From JAJRTE01 sp964418585 (GTDB lineage: Bacteria; Myxococcota_A; UBA796; JAJRTE01), in NCBI GenBank assembly GCA_964418585.1, contig CAYQMG010000048.1, positions 1 to 64,000 of the forward strand: a stretch of 64,000 nt of DNA. Direction: 5' to 3'. The position numbers and the translations under genes were made by a program. Shown here piece after piece: positions 26,158 to 35,103 of the stretch. The notes under the pieces were generated by a model. That model ran no database searches, was not told the DNA's origin, and worked only from the letters and a program-made list of their open reading frames with translations. Numbering within the stretch: position 1 is the first letter of the stretch; each line of letters starts with the position of its first letter.

Positions 26158-27438
26158 ATGCTGGGTACCATCCTCCGCTACTATCCCACCTATTCGGAGA
26201 CGTTCGTATACCGGGAGGTGTCGGAACTGCGCCGTCAAGGAGAGGCGTTGCACGTGGTGGCGGTGCGCCACCATCGGTTCGAAGCCCTGGCAGCTCAATC
26301 GAAATTGGGTGGAGACCTGGTGGAAGTCCCGCGCCGTCCGTTGTACCTTCCGATCCTGGCCGGCGTGTGGCGCGCCGTGCGGCGACGGCCCCGGCAATGT
26401 CTGGAAGCGGTCCGATGGGGCCTGCGCCATCTCAAATTCAAGGAGTGCCTCAAGGCCCTCTGGATGGCGGACCGATTCCAGCGATACGGGGTCGGCCTGC
26501 TGCACATTCACTTTGCGGGGGAAGGCGCCGAAATCGCCGAGGTGATCCGCCGGGCAGCGGGCATTCCCTACGGTATCACGATCCATGCTCGAGACCTGTT
26601 CGTCCCGCGACCAAGTGTTCCAGACCTGTTCGAGGCGGCCCAGTACCTGGTCTGTATCTCCCGCTTCAACCAGGACTGGATCGCGCGCCGGTATCCTGAT
26701 CAGGTGGTCGAAAAGTGCCACGTGGTGCACCTCGGGGTACCCACCCGCGCTTTCGAGCCTGCCCCGACCTCCCCTCCTGATGAATTTCGGCTGCTCAGCG
26801 TAAGTCGCCTGGTGGAAAAAAAGGGGATCGACACGCTGGTCCGCGCCGTGGCCCGGCTTGTCGCGGAAGGTCGCCACGTGAGCTTGACCGTGGCCGGCGA
26901 AGGCCCTCTCCGCAAACACCTGACCCGCCTGGTCCGTCGCCTCGAGCTGTCGGATCAGGTGCACCTGCCCGGGGCAATGACCCAGGACGCGCTGGGGCGA
27001 CTCTACCAGAGAGGCGTGGGTGCCTTTGCACTGCCTTGCCGGGTGGCAGAAGATGGGGACCGGGATGGGATCCCGGTGGCACTCATGGAGGCCATGGCCC
27101 GCGCGGTCCCGGTGGTGTCCACCCCGGTCTCCGGTATCCCGGAGTTGATATCCCACCAGGTGCACGGACTGCTCGTGCCTCCGAATGACGATCAGGCCCT
27201 GGCAAACGCCCTGGCCACGCTGATGGACGACCCGATGCTCCGCACCCGGCTTGCCCGCGCCGGGCTGACTCGAGTCCGGGAGGCGTTCGACCTGAGCACG
27301 AACGTGGAGAAACTGCGATACCTGCTTGGACAGGTGATGTCCGGCCTCCGGACCCAGCCGGGAGCCGCACTCGACCCGATGAATTCCTCGGAGTATACTG
27401 TACGCGAAGGCAACAACAATGTGTCCGGAACCTCGTGA
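26158..27438 (+). CDS. Glycosyltransferase family 4, exopolysaccharide type
   Basis: A 426-residue GT4 enzyme of the colanic-acid/exopolysaccharide type. The N-terminus MLGTILRYYPTYSETFVYRE is the standard opening of this group (xxxFPxxSETFixxE). LLHIHFAGEGAEIAEVIRRA and YGITIHARDLF are the acceptor-side motifs. SRLVEKKGIDTLVRA begins the C-terminal domain, and GIPVALMEAMARAVPVVST carries the donor-site Glu. The ATG at 26158 has GGGGAG eight bases upstream and gives the canonical N-terminus; an alternative ATG at 26122 overlaps the upstream stop as ATGA. Together with the preceding gene it probably assembles a cell-surface polysaccharide. Confidence 0.9.
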   Translation: MLGTILRYYPTYSETFVYREVSELRRQGEALHVVAVRHHRFEALAAQSKLGGDLVEVPRRPLYLPILAGVWRAVRRRPRQCLEAVRWGLRHLKFKECLKALWMADRFQRYGVGLLHIHFAGEGAEIAEVIRRAAGIPYGITIHARDLFVPRPSVPDLFEAAQYLVCISRFNQDWIARRYPDQVVEKCHVVHLGVPTRAFEPAPTSPPDEFRLLSVSRLVEKKGIDTLVRAVARLVAEGRHVSLTVAGEGPLRKHLTRLVRRLELSDQVHLPGAMTQDALGRLYQRGVGAFALPCRVAEDGDRDGIPVALMEAMARAVPVVSTPVSGIPELISHQVHGLLVPPNDDQALANALATLMDDPMLRTRLARAGLTRVREAFDLSTNVEKLRYLLGQVMSGLRTQPGAALDPMNSSEYTVREGNNNVSGTS

Positions 27439-27458
27439 AACACAGCGGGGGTCGTATG

Positions 27459-27701
27459 GCTGAAGGATATGGGGACTCCAACGCCGGCCTGGTGCTGGGC
27501 GGCCTGGCCGGAGCAGCAATCGGCTACATGCGCTGGGGTGAAAAAGGACTCCTGCTCGGCCTGCTCGGCGCTCTGATCGGCGCCATGGCCGAAACCGCTT
27601 TCACCGCAGGCAGGTCCGGCCGCAGCAGCCTCCTGCTGGCACTGACGCCCCTCTCCTTTTTTGCACTCGTCGCCTACCTGGTCTACCGGTATTTCCGCTG
27701 A
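27459..27701 (+). CDS. Small glycine-rich membrane protein
   Basis: An 80-residue protein. A Gly-zipper-like first helix (LVLGGLAGAAIGYMRWG), a second one (GLLLGLLGALIGAMAETAF) and a third hydrophobic segment near the C-terminus ending YRYFR suggest a three-helix inner-membrane protein. I do not recognise a family. The ATG at 27459 is preceded by a GGGGG stretch; a GTG at 27435 overlapping the upstream stop is an alternative. It is probably co-transcribed with the glycosyltransferases and converges with pilT after a 10-base gap. Confidence 0.6.
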   Translation, partial: AEGYGDSNAGLVLGGLAGAAIGYMRWGEKGLLLGLLGALIGAMAETAFTAGRSGRSSLLLALTPLSFFALVAYLVYRYFR

Positions 27702-27711
27702 GCCTGTGACG

Positions 27712-28797
27712 TCAAAGCGCCTGCCGTGGTGAACTCTTCCGTTCCCCGGTGGCCGCAATGAACGACTTGCGGTCTTCGGCGTAGGGCAGCGCTGCTTCAG
27801 GCGTCACGATGCGCTGCATGACCAGTTCGATCAGGGACTGGTCCATGGTCCGCATGCCGTATTGCTTCCCGGTCTGGATCACACTCTTGATCTGGTAGGT
27901 CTTGGCCTCTCGAATGAGGTTGGCGATGGCCGGCGTGACCACCATGATTTCGAATGCCGCCACCCGGCCCGGCCGGTCCGAACGTTTGAGCAATGCCTGG
28001 GCGACCACGCCCCGAAGGGACTCTGAGAGCATGGTCCGGATCTGTTCTTGCTGGCCTTCCGGGAAGACCTTGATGAGCCGGTCCAGGGTCTTGGGGGCCG
28101 AGTTGGTGTGCAAGGTGCCGAACACCAGGTGCCCGGTCTCAGCAGCGGTCACAGCCAGCTCGATGGTGGTCAGGTCCCGCAACTCGCCCACCAGGATGAC
28201 GTCCGGGTCCTCTCGCAACGCGGCCTTGAGAGCCGTGGTAAAACTCCTCGTGTGGCTTTCCACTTCCCGTTGATTGATCAGGCTCAGCTTGTTCTTGTGA
28301 ACGAACTCAATCGGGTCTTCCACCGTGATGATGTGTTCCCGCCGCGTCGCGTTGATGTGGTCGATCATGGCAGCCAGCGTGGTGGACTTGCCGCTCCCGG
28401 TGGGACCGGTGACCAGGACCAGGCCGTTCTTGTTGTCTGCAAGCTTCAGAATGGCCTCGGGCAGCCCGAGTTTTCCGGCACTGAGCACTTCGGAAGGAAT
28501 CAACCGGAAAACCGCGCCGACTCCGTTCCGGTCCTTGAACACGTTGGCCCGGAATCGCCCAACACCCGGAACTTCGTACCCGAAATCAACGTCGCCGGTC
28601 TTTTCGAACCGTGCCCGGTGTCCTTCGCTCATGATTTCGTACAGCAGCCCCCGCAGGTACTCATCGGTGAGCGTTTGAAACTTCATGGGGATCATGTCGC
28701 CATGAATGCGGAGTATGGGCGGGGCGCTGACGCTCATGTGCAGGTCAGACGCTTTCTGCTCCACCATGAATTTGAAGAAAACGTCAATATTGGCCAT
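27712..28797 (-). CDS. pilT: Type IV pilus retraction ATPase PilT
   Basis: A 361-residue PilT, the hexameric motor that depolymerises type IV pili for twitching. The N-terminal PAS-like half contains ASDLHMSVSAPPILRIHGDM. The ATPase half has Walker A GPTGSGKS (131-138), the Asp box TVEDPIEF, Walker B PDVILVGELRD, the His box TGHLVFGTLHTN and the PilT-type C-terminal block AIANLIREAKTYQI. All catalytic motifs are intact and the length matches the family. The start at 28797 lies inside the 3' end of the PilB-like gene (14-base overlap), so the two are translationally linked. No pilin or assembly gene is in the window. Confidence 0.95.
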   Translation of the reverse strand: MANIDVFFKFMVEQKASDLHMSVSAPPILRIHGDMIPMKFQTLTDEYLRGLLYEIMSEGHRARFEKTGDVDFGYEVPGVGRFRANVFKDRNGVGAVFRLIPSEVLSAGKLGLPEAILKLADNKNGLVLVTGPTGSGKSTTLAAMIDHINATRREHIITVEDPIEFVHKNKLSLINQREVESHTRSFTTALKAALREDPDVILVGELRDLTTIELAVTAAETGHLVFGTLHTNSAPKTLDRLIKVFPEGQQEQIRTMLSESLRGVVAQALLKRSDRPGRVAAFEIMVVTPAIANLIREAKTYQIKSVIQTGKQYGMRTMDQSLIELVMQRIVTPEAALPYAEDRKSFIAATGERKSSPRQAL

Positions 28798-30322
28798 CGG
28801 ATACCTCCGGTTCGTCTTCCACTCGTTCTACCCCTGCAAGCACCTCTCCTCCGGGAGAGAGCCATTTCAGCAGCCGGTCAGCATGCGCTCCGGACAACAC
28901 CCCCTCGGCCACCAACGCCTTCACCTGCACTTCCGGGGGGGCCATCGGGCCTGCCTTGAGAAGCGGCCCGATCTTCTCCACCGCGCCACCCTCGGCAAGA
29001 TGTTGCTCGGTCGCACCGTCGAAGAGATACCAGCCGAGCACCGGTACGGCTGCTCCGCCCGCGCCGCTCTTGCCCTCGGGTCGCGGCACGCTGTGGAGGC
29101 ACAGCACGCCCCGGACCATTTCTGCAATCTCCGCCCCACTCACTCCGTAGCCGCGAAAAACTTGCAGGGCCCGGACGGGATCCCGGGCGGCCACCTGAAG
29201 AAGCACGGTGGTATCGGGCATCCCTGCCCGCAGGTGTTCGATCAGTGCAAGGCGTGCCGACGACGGAAACAGTATGAGTTCGGGCTCGAGGGCGAAGAGG
29301 GCTGCGATATTTTCCTGAGAATAGGAATCCGGGGTCTTGGGAAACATGGGACCTTCCTGGACGAGCCCCCCGGCGATGACCCGGCCATGGGATTCGAACG
29401 CCTCCTGCACGGCATAGGTGAAAGGAGCCCACAGGTGGTCCGAGGCGACTGCCACCAACCAAAGGCCGGGTCCGGAAAGGCCCTGGCGGAACGTGGTCAA
29501 CCAGGACTCGGGCCAGTCCACATCCTCCCCGGGCAGGGTCACGTTGACCGCTGCGGCCAGGCCCCCACGGGTGTGAGCGAAGGCGACCACGCCACGAAAG
29601 GAGCGGAACCGAAAAGGTCCCATGGTGGGTCCCACCACGGTCTTGTGCCCACTCGCTTCTCGCAGCGCGCCCATGATGGCCCGGTAGGTGTCCAGATCGA
29701 TCTCCGAGGTTTCCCCCGGGTAGCCGCGGAAACGGATCACGGGTCGACCGCGACGGCCGCCGGGGTCGACGATCATTCTGCGGTGTCCGGCGACCCGTGC
29801 CCTGGCCAACCAGGTTTCCAGCGGATGGGTCTCCTCCCCCTCCTCTGCGGCCTTGTCATCGGTCTCCTGGCCCTGCATGGACCCGTACAGGGCGTCCAGG
29901 GCCTGGAGGATCTCCGAGGTCGGCCCGGCCGCCACGTTGAGCCGGAGTCCGGTGGCGCGTGCGATCTCCTCCAGGCCTTCCTGATTCAGGGGATCGTCGG
30001 TCACAACCGTGAGTTCGTCGTCGTTCCAGATGACCGGCAGCACGTGGTGGCGATAGGCGAGTTTCCTGGGAACCACCTTGACGGCCTTGACATCGAAGTA
30101 GCCGGGGCGGGTTTCGATCGAGGAAACGCAGGGAAGGTCGAGCTGGTTGGCAAGCCCCCAGGTCAGCTCACGCTCGCTCAGGTGACCGAGTCGTACCAGG
30201 ATCTCGCCGAGGCGTCCTCGTTCCTTGCGCTGGACCTCGAGGGCCTCGTACAGGGCCTTTTCGCTGATGAGATTGTACTGCAGCAGGATGGAGCCCAGTC
30301 TCTCGACCGCACCGCGACGCAT
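28784..30322 (-). CDS. PilB/GspE-like pseudo-ATPase with GspE-N domain
   Basis: A 512-residue protein. Residues about 1-145 are a GspE_N (MshEN-type) domain: LGSILLQYNLISEKALYEAL, GHLSERELTWGLANQLDLP and a second ELTVVTDDPLN unit. These domains bind c-di-GMP in MshE and relay it to the motor. The rest follows the layout of a type II/IV secretion ATPase but has lost the nucleotide site: GLWLVAVASDHLW (286-298) stands where PilB has GxVLVTGPTGSGKTTT. Walker B, Asp-box and His-box matches are also missing or unrecognisable. It is therefore a predicted non-hydrolysing regulator or adaptor for PilT, with which it overlaps. GAGGAGGG precedes the ATG by seven bases. The pseudo-ATPase reading is inference from alignment by eye. 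Confidence 0.75.
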   Translation of the reverse strand: MRRGAVERLGSILLQYNLISEKALYEALEVQRKERGRLGEILVRLGHLSERELTWGLANQLDLPCVSSIETRPGYFDVKAVKVVPRKLAYRHHVLPVIWNDDELTVVTDDPLNQEGLEEIARATGLRLNVAAGPTSEILQALDALYGSMQGQETDDKAAEEGEETHPLETWLARARVAGHRRMIVDPGGRRGRPVIRFRGYPGETSEIDLDTYRAIMGALREASGHKTVVGPTMGPFRFRSFRGVVAFAHTRGGLAAAVNVTLPGEDVDWPESWLTTFRQGLSGPGLWLVAVASDHLWAPFTYAVQEAFESHGRVIAGGLVQEGPMFPKTPDSYSQENIAALFALEPELILFPSSARLALIEHLRAGMPDTTVLLQVAARDPVRALQVFRGYGVSGAEIAEMVRGVLCLHSVPRPEGKSGAGGAAVPVLGWYLFDGATEQHLAEGGAVEKIGPLLKAGPMAPPEVQVKALVAEGVLSGAHADRLLKWLSPGGEVLAGVERVEDEPEVSDGQY

Positions 30323-30480
30323 GCCCGTCCCTCCTCATTGCTGGAGTCCGCAACTGTGGCATCGGCTCTACCACACACCAGGTTTAGCCAATTCGCCCAT
30401 CGAGTCGCACCGCCGCCCCTGCCCGCATGGCCCCGCCTCCCTCCGACCTCCATCCGGGTCGAGTCGGCAGCCGCACCGCT

Positions 30481-32436
30481 TCACATCGACAACGCCCGCA
30501 ACACCTCCGGAACCGACTGGTTCAGCTTGAGCAGGACCAGGCCGGGCCGCACCGCGCGGCCGCTCACGCAGGCCAACATCGCCTCCCGGCCCACAGGTAC
30601 CACGGCGAGAAATCGAGTCACACCGTGAACGGTCATCGTGCGCCAGGCGCCCACCGGGAGAGAGCCGGCAATGGTTTCGGCCAACGCGGCAAGGGAAACG
30701 ACCATGGTCCCCAGAGCGTCGGCAGGGACATCCGGAGAGCCGGCAGCAGCCAGCACCTCACCGTTCCGATCGACCACCGCCGAGGCCTCGAGGGCGTGGA
30801 CCGCGACGTGCAAAGACTGCAGCGCTGCGGACAGGCGCTGCTTCCCCGGAGGAGACAGCGGGGCGCGTGGAGAAGGAGTCATCACCGCGCCGCCACCACG
30901 GTCGCGACCCCTGGGGTCCGTACCGGCCACCGCTGTGGCCTGTTCCCCTCCCCCCGGCCCCCGTCTCACCGCGCGAGCCAGCCGGGCCGCCAGTCGCCGA
31001 CACTCGATCATGACCGCGCCGAGTCGTACCGGACCATGGGCATGGCAAAACAACTGCAACTCGTCCGTGACGCTCCAGACCACCACCACGCCACGTTCGA
31101 ATGCCTGGCCGATTCCCTGGACCCCACCAGGCATGGCACGCCGACCCGCCCCGGCCGCCAGTTCGTGCGCCAGGCCTCCCCACATCGCAAACCGACGCCG
31201 CCGGCCACCGCCGGACCCCACGGTGGACGCCACCACCCCTCCGTCCGACGTCTGAAGCTGCCAGTCCCCAGCCACCCGCCCCCGAGCTTCCTGCAGCAGG
31301 TCCGCGAACGAGCGACCCTCGGCCACCTGGCCGCGTCGCACCAGGTAGGCCAGTACGCTGCCCCGGGTCGGCGTCAATTCCGGTCCGGTGGCTCCAGCCA
31401 ACTCGAACGTGGTGGGCAAGGGGGTCAGATCGATGTTGGGTTCATCCGGCAATCCGTTCAGTTCGTCACACACGAGGATTTCGACATCATCGTCCTCCTC
31501 CCATCTGGGGGGCGGTGGTTCCAGGACCAGGTGCGGCTCCCCTGGACCGGTCCCAACAAGGTCCTCCGAACCGGCTCCGCCGCGTGCCCCCGGCCCGGAT
31601 TCCGATTCCCGCCCCCCCCGGTCGGCGCGGCTCACAACCCTCGAGGACCGGGCTGGAACCCTGGTGGCTCGTACCGGGAAGGGATTCAGCCTTCCCCGGT
31701 CCACCAACTCGATGGAGGCGGCAATCTCCCGCCACTGTTTCTTCGAAACCGTTCTGGCCCGACCAACCCGGCCAGGCGATTCGGCGGAAAACTCATACTC
31801 GGCTCGAGACCAGAGCATGATCTCCATCAGCACGTCACCACCTCTCAGCTCCCCCCATGCCGCATGAACGAGATCGCCCTCGAGAAACAGAGCCTCCGCC
31901 CACGTGTCTTCCGGAGACCGCCGGATACGGAGCAGCCCGGTAAGACGAAACGCTCGAATCAACCCGAGAAGATCGTGTTGGTCCAGAAATGTGAGGTCCG
32001 CGCGAAAGGTCCGGGACTTGCCCAGTGCATGAATGCGGTCCAGACGGGTGAACAAGGGTCCCAACCAGGCGGCCAACTGCCTTCGGGTAAAAGGCTTGCG
32101 GAGCAGTGCGACCGGGTCGAGGCGGATGCCCCGATCGACCTCGAGCGGGTGTCCGCGACGACCCACGAACATGAACGGCACGTGCGCAGCATTCGCGTCG
32201 GCCCGGACCGAGCGGAACAGGGCCACCCCACCACCTCGAGGCAGGTTGATGTCCGCGACAACCACGTCGGGCGTGTCTCGCCGAATGTCGGCCAACGCCT
32301 GCTCCACATTCGAGAATCCCGCCCCCCGATGTCCAGATTCATCCAGATAGCGAACGACCTTGCGACGGAAGGCCGGCTCACCGTCCACCACCACCACGCG
32401 GCGGCTTCGCTTGATCGTGCCTGTTGACATGCTCAT
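30481..32436 (-). CDS. REC-PATAN (DUF4388)-Roadblock regulator
   Basis: A 651-residue cytoplasmic regulator. Residues about 12-130 are a receiver domain with phospho-acceptor Asp62 (ADINLP) and Lys114; the acidic pocket reads DGE rather than DDE. Residues about 145-225 form a DUF4388/PATAN domain (DLLGLIRAFRLTGLLRI ... LFLEGDLVHAAWGELRG). A long acidic, Pro-rich linker leads to a further alpha/beta region and a C-terminal Roadblock/LC7-like domain (VHALEASAVVDRNGEVLAAA), of the type that regulates small GTPases such as MglA. The GAP-like C-terminus suggests polarity or motility control, fitting the nearby pilT. The ATG at 32436 overlaps the stop of the upstream REC-kinase by four bases (ATGA). 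A second ATG lies two codons later. Confidence 0.8.
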   Translation of the reverse strand: MSMSTGTIKRSRRVVVVDGEPAFRRKVVRYLDESGHRGAGFSNVEQALADIRRDTPDVVVADINLPRGGGVALFRSVRADANAAHVPFMFVGRRGHPLEVDRGIRLDPVALLRKPFTRRQLAAWLGPLFTRLDRIHALGKSRTFRADLTFLDQHDLLGLIRAFRLTGLLRIRRSPEDTWAEALFLEGDLVHAAWGELRGGDVLMEIMLWSRAEYEFSAESPGRVGRARTVSKKQWREIAASIELVDRGRLNPFPVRATRVPARSSRVVSRADRGGRESESGPGARGGAGSEDLVGTGPGEPHLVLEPPPPRWEEDDDVEILVCDELNGLPDEPNIDLTPLPTTFELAGATGPELTPTRGSVLAYLVRRGQVAEGRSFADLLQEARGRVAGDWQLQTSDGGVVASTVGSGGGRRRRFAMWGGLAHELAAGAGRRAMPGGVQGIGQAFERGVVVVWSVTDELQLFCHAHGPVRLGAVMIECRRLAARLARAVRRGPGGGEQATAVAGTDPRGRDRGGGAVMTPSPRAPLSPPGKQRLSAALQSLHVAVHALEASAVVDRNGEVLAAAGSPDVPADALGTMVVSLAALAETIAGSLPVGAWRTMTVHGVTRFLAVVPVGREAMLACVSGRAVRPGLVLLKLNQSVPEVLRALSM

Positions 32437-33605
32437 GACCTGCCGGACACTCCGTTGGATGACCCATGCCCGCTCGAAGCGGGCCGGGCGACCGTGTTCG
32501 CCTCGTGCCTGGGTATGGTAAATGAAAAGGTGCTCCCCGCCCCGGGTTCGCTCTCCACGCCCATACGCCCGCCACAACGCTCCACGATGTCCCGGCTGAT
32601 GGCCAGCCCCAACCCCGTTCCCCGACCCGTACGCCCACCCGGCCTCGCAAGCTGCTGGAACGGCTCAAACACCCGCGGCAGATCTCCCGCCGGGATGCCC
32701 GGCCCCTGATCCTCCACTTCCACCCGGATCCACCGTTCCCCCTCCACCGCCGCACGGACCACGACCTCTCCCCCGCTCTGCGTGAACTTGATGGCGTTGG
32801 AAAGCAGGTTGATCGCCACCTGGTGGATACGTTCCGGATCACCGTAACATTCGGGAAGATCCTCCGGAATCTCCACACGTACACCGATCCCGTCACGCTC
32901 CCCAATGGCCAGCACCTCCTCCACCGCACGCTTCAACAAGGGTCCGAGCTGAAAACGAACCTTGCGCAAGGCCAGCCCCTCTCCCTCGATCCGGGAATAG
33001 TCCAATACATCGTTCACCAATCGGATGAGTCGGTCGGTGTTTCGGATCGAAATGTCCAGCAATTGAAGACAGTTCTCCGGCAGAATGTGTCCAGCACGCT
33101 TCAAAACCAGCTCCAACGCGCCTCGAATCGAGGTGAGGGGGGTGCGCAGTTCGTGAGAGACGACCGTGACCAGCCGTCCCTTGATGTCGCTCATGCGCTT
33201 CAGTTCTTCGTTGGCGCGGCGGAGCCGATCCTGGGCGTCCTTGAGCCGAAGCTGAGTTCGAACTCGAGCCAACAACTCTTCGAGAATGATGGGCTTCGCC
33301 AGGTAGTCGTTGGCCCCCAAGTCCAGTCCCTGCGCGATGTCCTGACTCTGTCCCTTGGCACTCACCACGATGATCGGGAGGTCCTCGAACCGGGAATCCT
33401 CACGCAGCTTCCGCGTGACGGCAAAACCGTCCATCCCGGGCATCATGATGTCCAACAACACCAGGTCGGGGGGGGCCTCCTCGATGCGCTTCAAGGCTTC
33501 CACCCCGTCCGAGGCAGAAGAAACCTCGTACCGTTCGTGCGTCAGGAGCTTGGTTAGTATGGCTGTGCTGTTCGGGTCGTCTTCGACAATCAGGATCCTG
33601 GCCAT
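32433..33605 (-). CDS. REC-histidine kinase hybrid
   Basis: A 390-residue soluble hybrid kinase. The N-terminal receiver (1-120) has Asp52 in LLDIMMPGMDG. A short coiled-coil linker leads to HisKA with His151 in SHELRTPLTSIRG, then the ATPase domain with NLLSNAIKFTQ, DQGPGIPAGD and GRGTGLGLAIS. There is no membrane segment, so it must take its input through the receiver, and it can be placed in the middle of a phosphorelay. It is coupled by an ATGA overlap to the REC-PATAN-Roadblock gene, the most likely phosphotransfer target. All catalytic boxes are intact. Confidence 0.92.
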   Translation of the reverse strand: MARILIVEDDPNSTAILTKLLTHERYEVSSASDGVEALKRIEEAPPDLVLLDIMMPGMDGFAVTRKLREDSRFEDLPIIVVSAKGQSQDIAQGLDLGANDYLAKPIILEELLARVRTQLRLKDAQDRLRRANEELKRMSDIKGRLVTVVSHELRTPLTSIRGALELVLKRAGHILPENCLQLLDISIRNTDRLIRLVNDVLDYSRIEGEGLALRKVRFQLGPLLKRAVEEVLAIGERDGIGVRVEIPEDLPECYGDPERIHQVAINLLSNAIKFTQSGGEVVVRAAVEGERWIRVEVEDQGPGIPAGDLPRVFEPFQQLARPGGRTGRGTGLGLAISRDIVERCGGRMGVESEPGAGSTFSFTIPRHEANTVARPASSGHGSSNGVSGRS

Positions 33606-34290
33606 GCGCTTCTCTTCCGAAGGGAATCCCGTTCCGGCCCGGCTCCGGGCCGTCGAGCAGATTCAGGCTACCACCCAGGACAGGGAGTGTCAAATGAACG
33701 CCTGGATGAATCCGGGTCCCATTCGACCCCGCAGAGCCAAAGAAGGGGCCGCTCCGCGGAGGGCCGCCCCGCCGCAGCCGTGCTGCCGGGTCGCGGGACT
33801 TGCTCGAAGCGCGAAACTGCGGGATGGCGTCCAGAACACGGCGCCCGTGCGCGTCGGGTGTGATTCATGGACTGGGCCTGCTGGACGACCCCGGGTTGAG
33901 CCGAAGTCGACGCGGGGGCGGTGGACCGGTCCAGAGTCGGCCGAGCCCCACCGGTTCGATGGGACGGTCCGTCGTCATCCTCGAGTGCCCGCGGAACCCG
34001 TCTTCAGTATCCGTTCGTGGTGTGCCCCGCGTCACCGGGGATGTGATACGGCCCGGATGGACAATCCACCCCGAGGCCACGCTGCCCTCTTTCGGCGCAC
34101 ACGGATCACGGGCGGCCCCCGCCCGGATCCCGGAACGGCCAGGAAAGAAAAAATTCTGCGGGCGTGGTCGGTTCAGTGGCCTGCATGCGGATGCTATACT
34201 GAACAACACCACGCAACGAGGCCCTCCAGGGGCTGTGAGCCGGGGCGACCGGGGGAATCCGGTCGATACGCCAACAAGGAGGACGAAGGG
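33606..34290. other. 685-base intergenic region
   Basis: Between the divergent REC-kinase and DivK-like genes. Open frames on both strands are low-complexity Arg/Pro/Gly sequence with no ribosome sites, and I see no protein family. The only signal found is the extended -10 at 34192-34200. A small RNA or a second promoter cannot be excluded. Confidence 0.5.
34172..34200 (+). promoter_or_regulatory. Extended -10 promoter of the single-domain regulator
   Basis: TGCTATACT ends at 34200: an extended -10 with consensus-like TATACT. A weak -35 (TTCAGT, 34172-34177) lies 17 bases upstream. Confidence 0.55.
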
Positions 34291-34677
34291 GTGAAACCGC
34301 ACATTCTGGTGGTGGACGACGACCAGTACAGCCGGGAGTTGACGACCAAGTTGCTCAAGGCGGACGGGTATGCGGTCTCGGGAGCAACCAATGGCGAGGA
34401 GGCCTTGCAAAGGGTGGCTCGCGACCTACCTGATCTCGTTCTGATGGACCTGAGCCTTCCGGTGCTCGATGGGTGGGAAACGGCCCGCCGCATCAAGGCC
34501 CAGACCAGCGGGACATCAATTCCCATCATCGCCCTGACAGCGCACGCCATGCGAGGGGACCGTCAACGCGCCATCGACTGCGGCTGCGACGAATACGTGG
34601 CCAAACCCCTCGATTATGCCCTGCTCAGGGCAAAGATCGACGCCATGCTCGGCAGGGAACCAGGCGCCTGCGGATGA
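34291..34677 (+). CDS. Single-domain response regulator (DivK/CheY-like)
   Basis: A 128-residue stand-alone receiver. The acidic pocket is VVDDDQYS (residues 7-14), the phospho-acceptor is Asp53 in LMDLSLPVLDGWE, the switch Thr is in ALTAHAMRGD and the Lys is in YVAKPL. The sequence style (SRELTTKLLKADGY, ALTAHAM) is that of DivK-like regulators, which act by protein contact rather than by binding DNA. The GTG start has AAGGAGG nine bases upstream, and a longer in-frame extension has no support. Its cognate kinase may be the REC-kinase encoded divergently upstream. Confidence 0.92.
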   Translation: MKPHILVVDDDQYSRELTTKLLKADGYAVSGATNGEEALQRVARDLPDLVLMDLSLPVLDGWETARRIKAQTSGTSIPIIALTAHAMRGDRQRAIDCGCDEYVAKPLDYALLRAKIDAMLGREPGACG

Positions 34678-34717
34678 CCAGGGGGCGCCGAATCACCTCA
34701 GCTTCCCGGCCGACGGG

Positions 34718-34933
34718 TCACGCAAGAAGCCGGATCAACATCCGCCGCGCCACCTCGTGCGCGTCGATTCGCAACGTGCCGTTCATGTACTGCTCCCGCA
34801 GTACCTCCACACGCGCTGCGCGGTGCTCACTCCTGGGCTCCTCACTCGCCCCCCCTTGCCCCCCCATCGACACCAGCGGGGAGCGACCTTGTTTCGACGT
34901 GGTACCAGGTGGTCGCAACAGACGCAACGTCAT
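34718..34933 (-). CDS. Small FlgM-like anti-sigma-28 candidate
   Basis: A 71-residue protein just downstream of the FliA-type sigma gene. Its last 27 residues (LREQYMNGTLRIDAHEVARR and a short hydrophobic end) resemble the sigma-binding C-terminal helices of FlgM, in which a short helix, a Gly-Thr/Tyr turn and VAxxML follow each other. The N-terminal part is Gly/Ser-rich and probably disordered, as in FlgM. The ATG at 34933 has a strong GGAGG five to six bases upstream. If correct, it holds the sigma factor inactive until exported or displaced. The family call rests on a short motif and the genomic position. Confidence 0.6.
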   Translation of the reverse strand: MTLRLLRPPGTTSKQGRSPLVSMGGQGGASEEPRSEHRAARVEVLREQYMNGTLRIDAHEVARRMLIRLLA

Positions 34934-35103
34934 AGTCCCTCCACTCAAACCGTCCACCCCTGCTTCGGACAAGTCCCGCGTCAGCACCCCTTTCGCCAGG
35001 AAACGGGTACTTGCGCTCCATCCCTCCGGACGGCTCCACGCACAACCTGCACCGGCCGTCCGCACTCCGGCTCCATCTCAAAGAAAAGAACCGAACTTGT
35101 CGG

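Noticed and set aside
33800..34294. Possible 164-codon gene in the intergenic region
   Set aside because: Arg/Pro/Gly-rich, no ribosome site, no domain, and it overlaps the promoter of the DivK-like gene.
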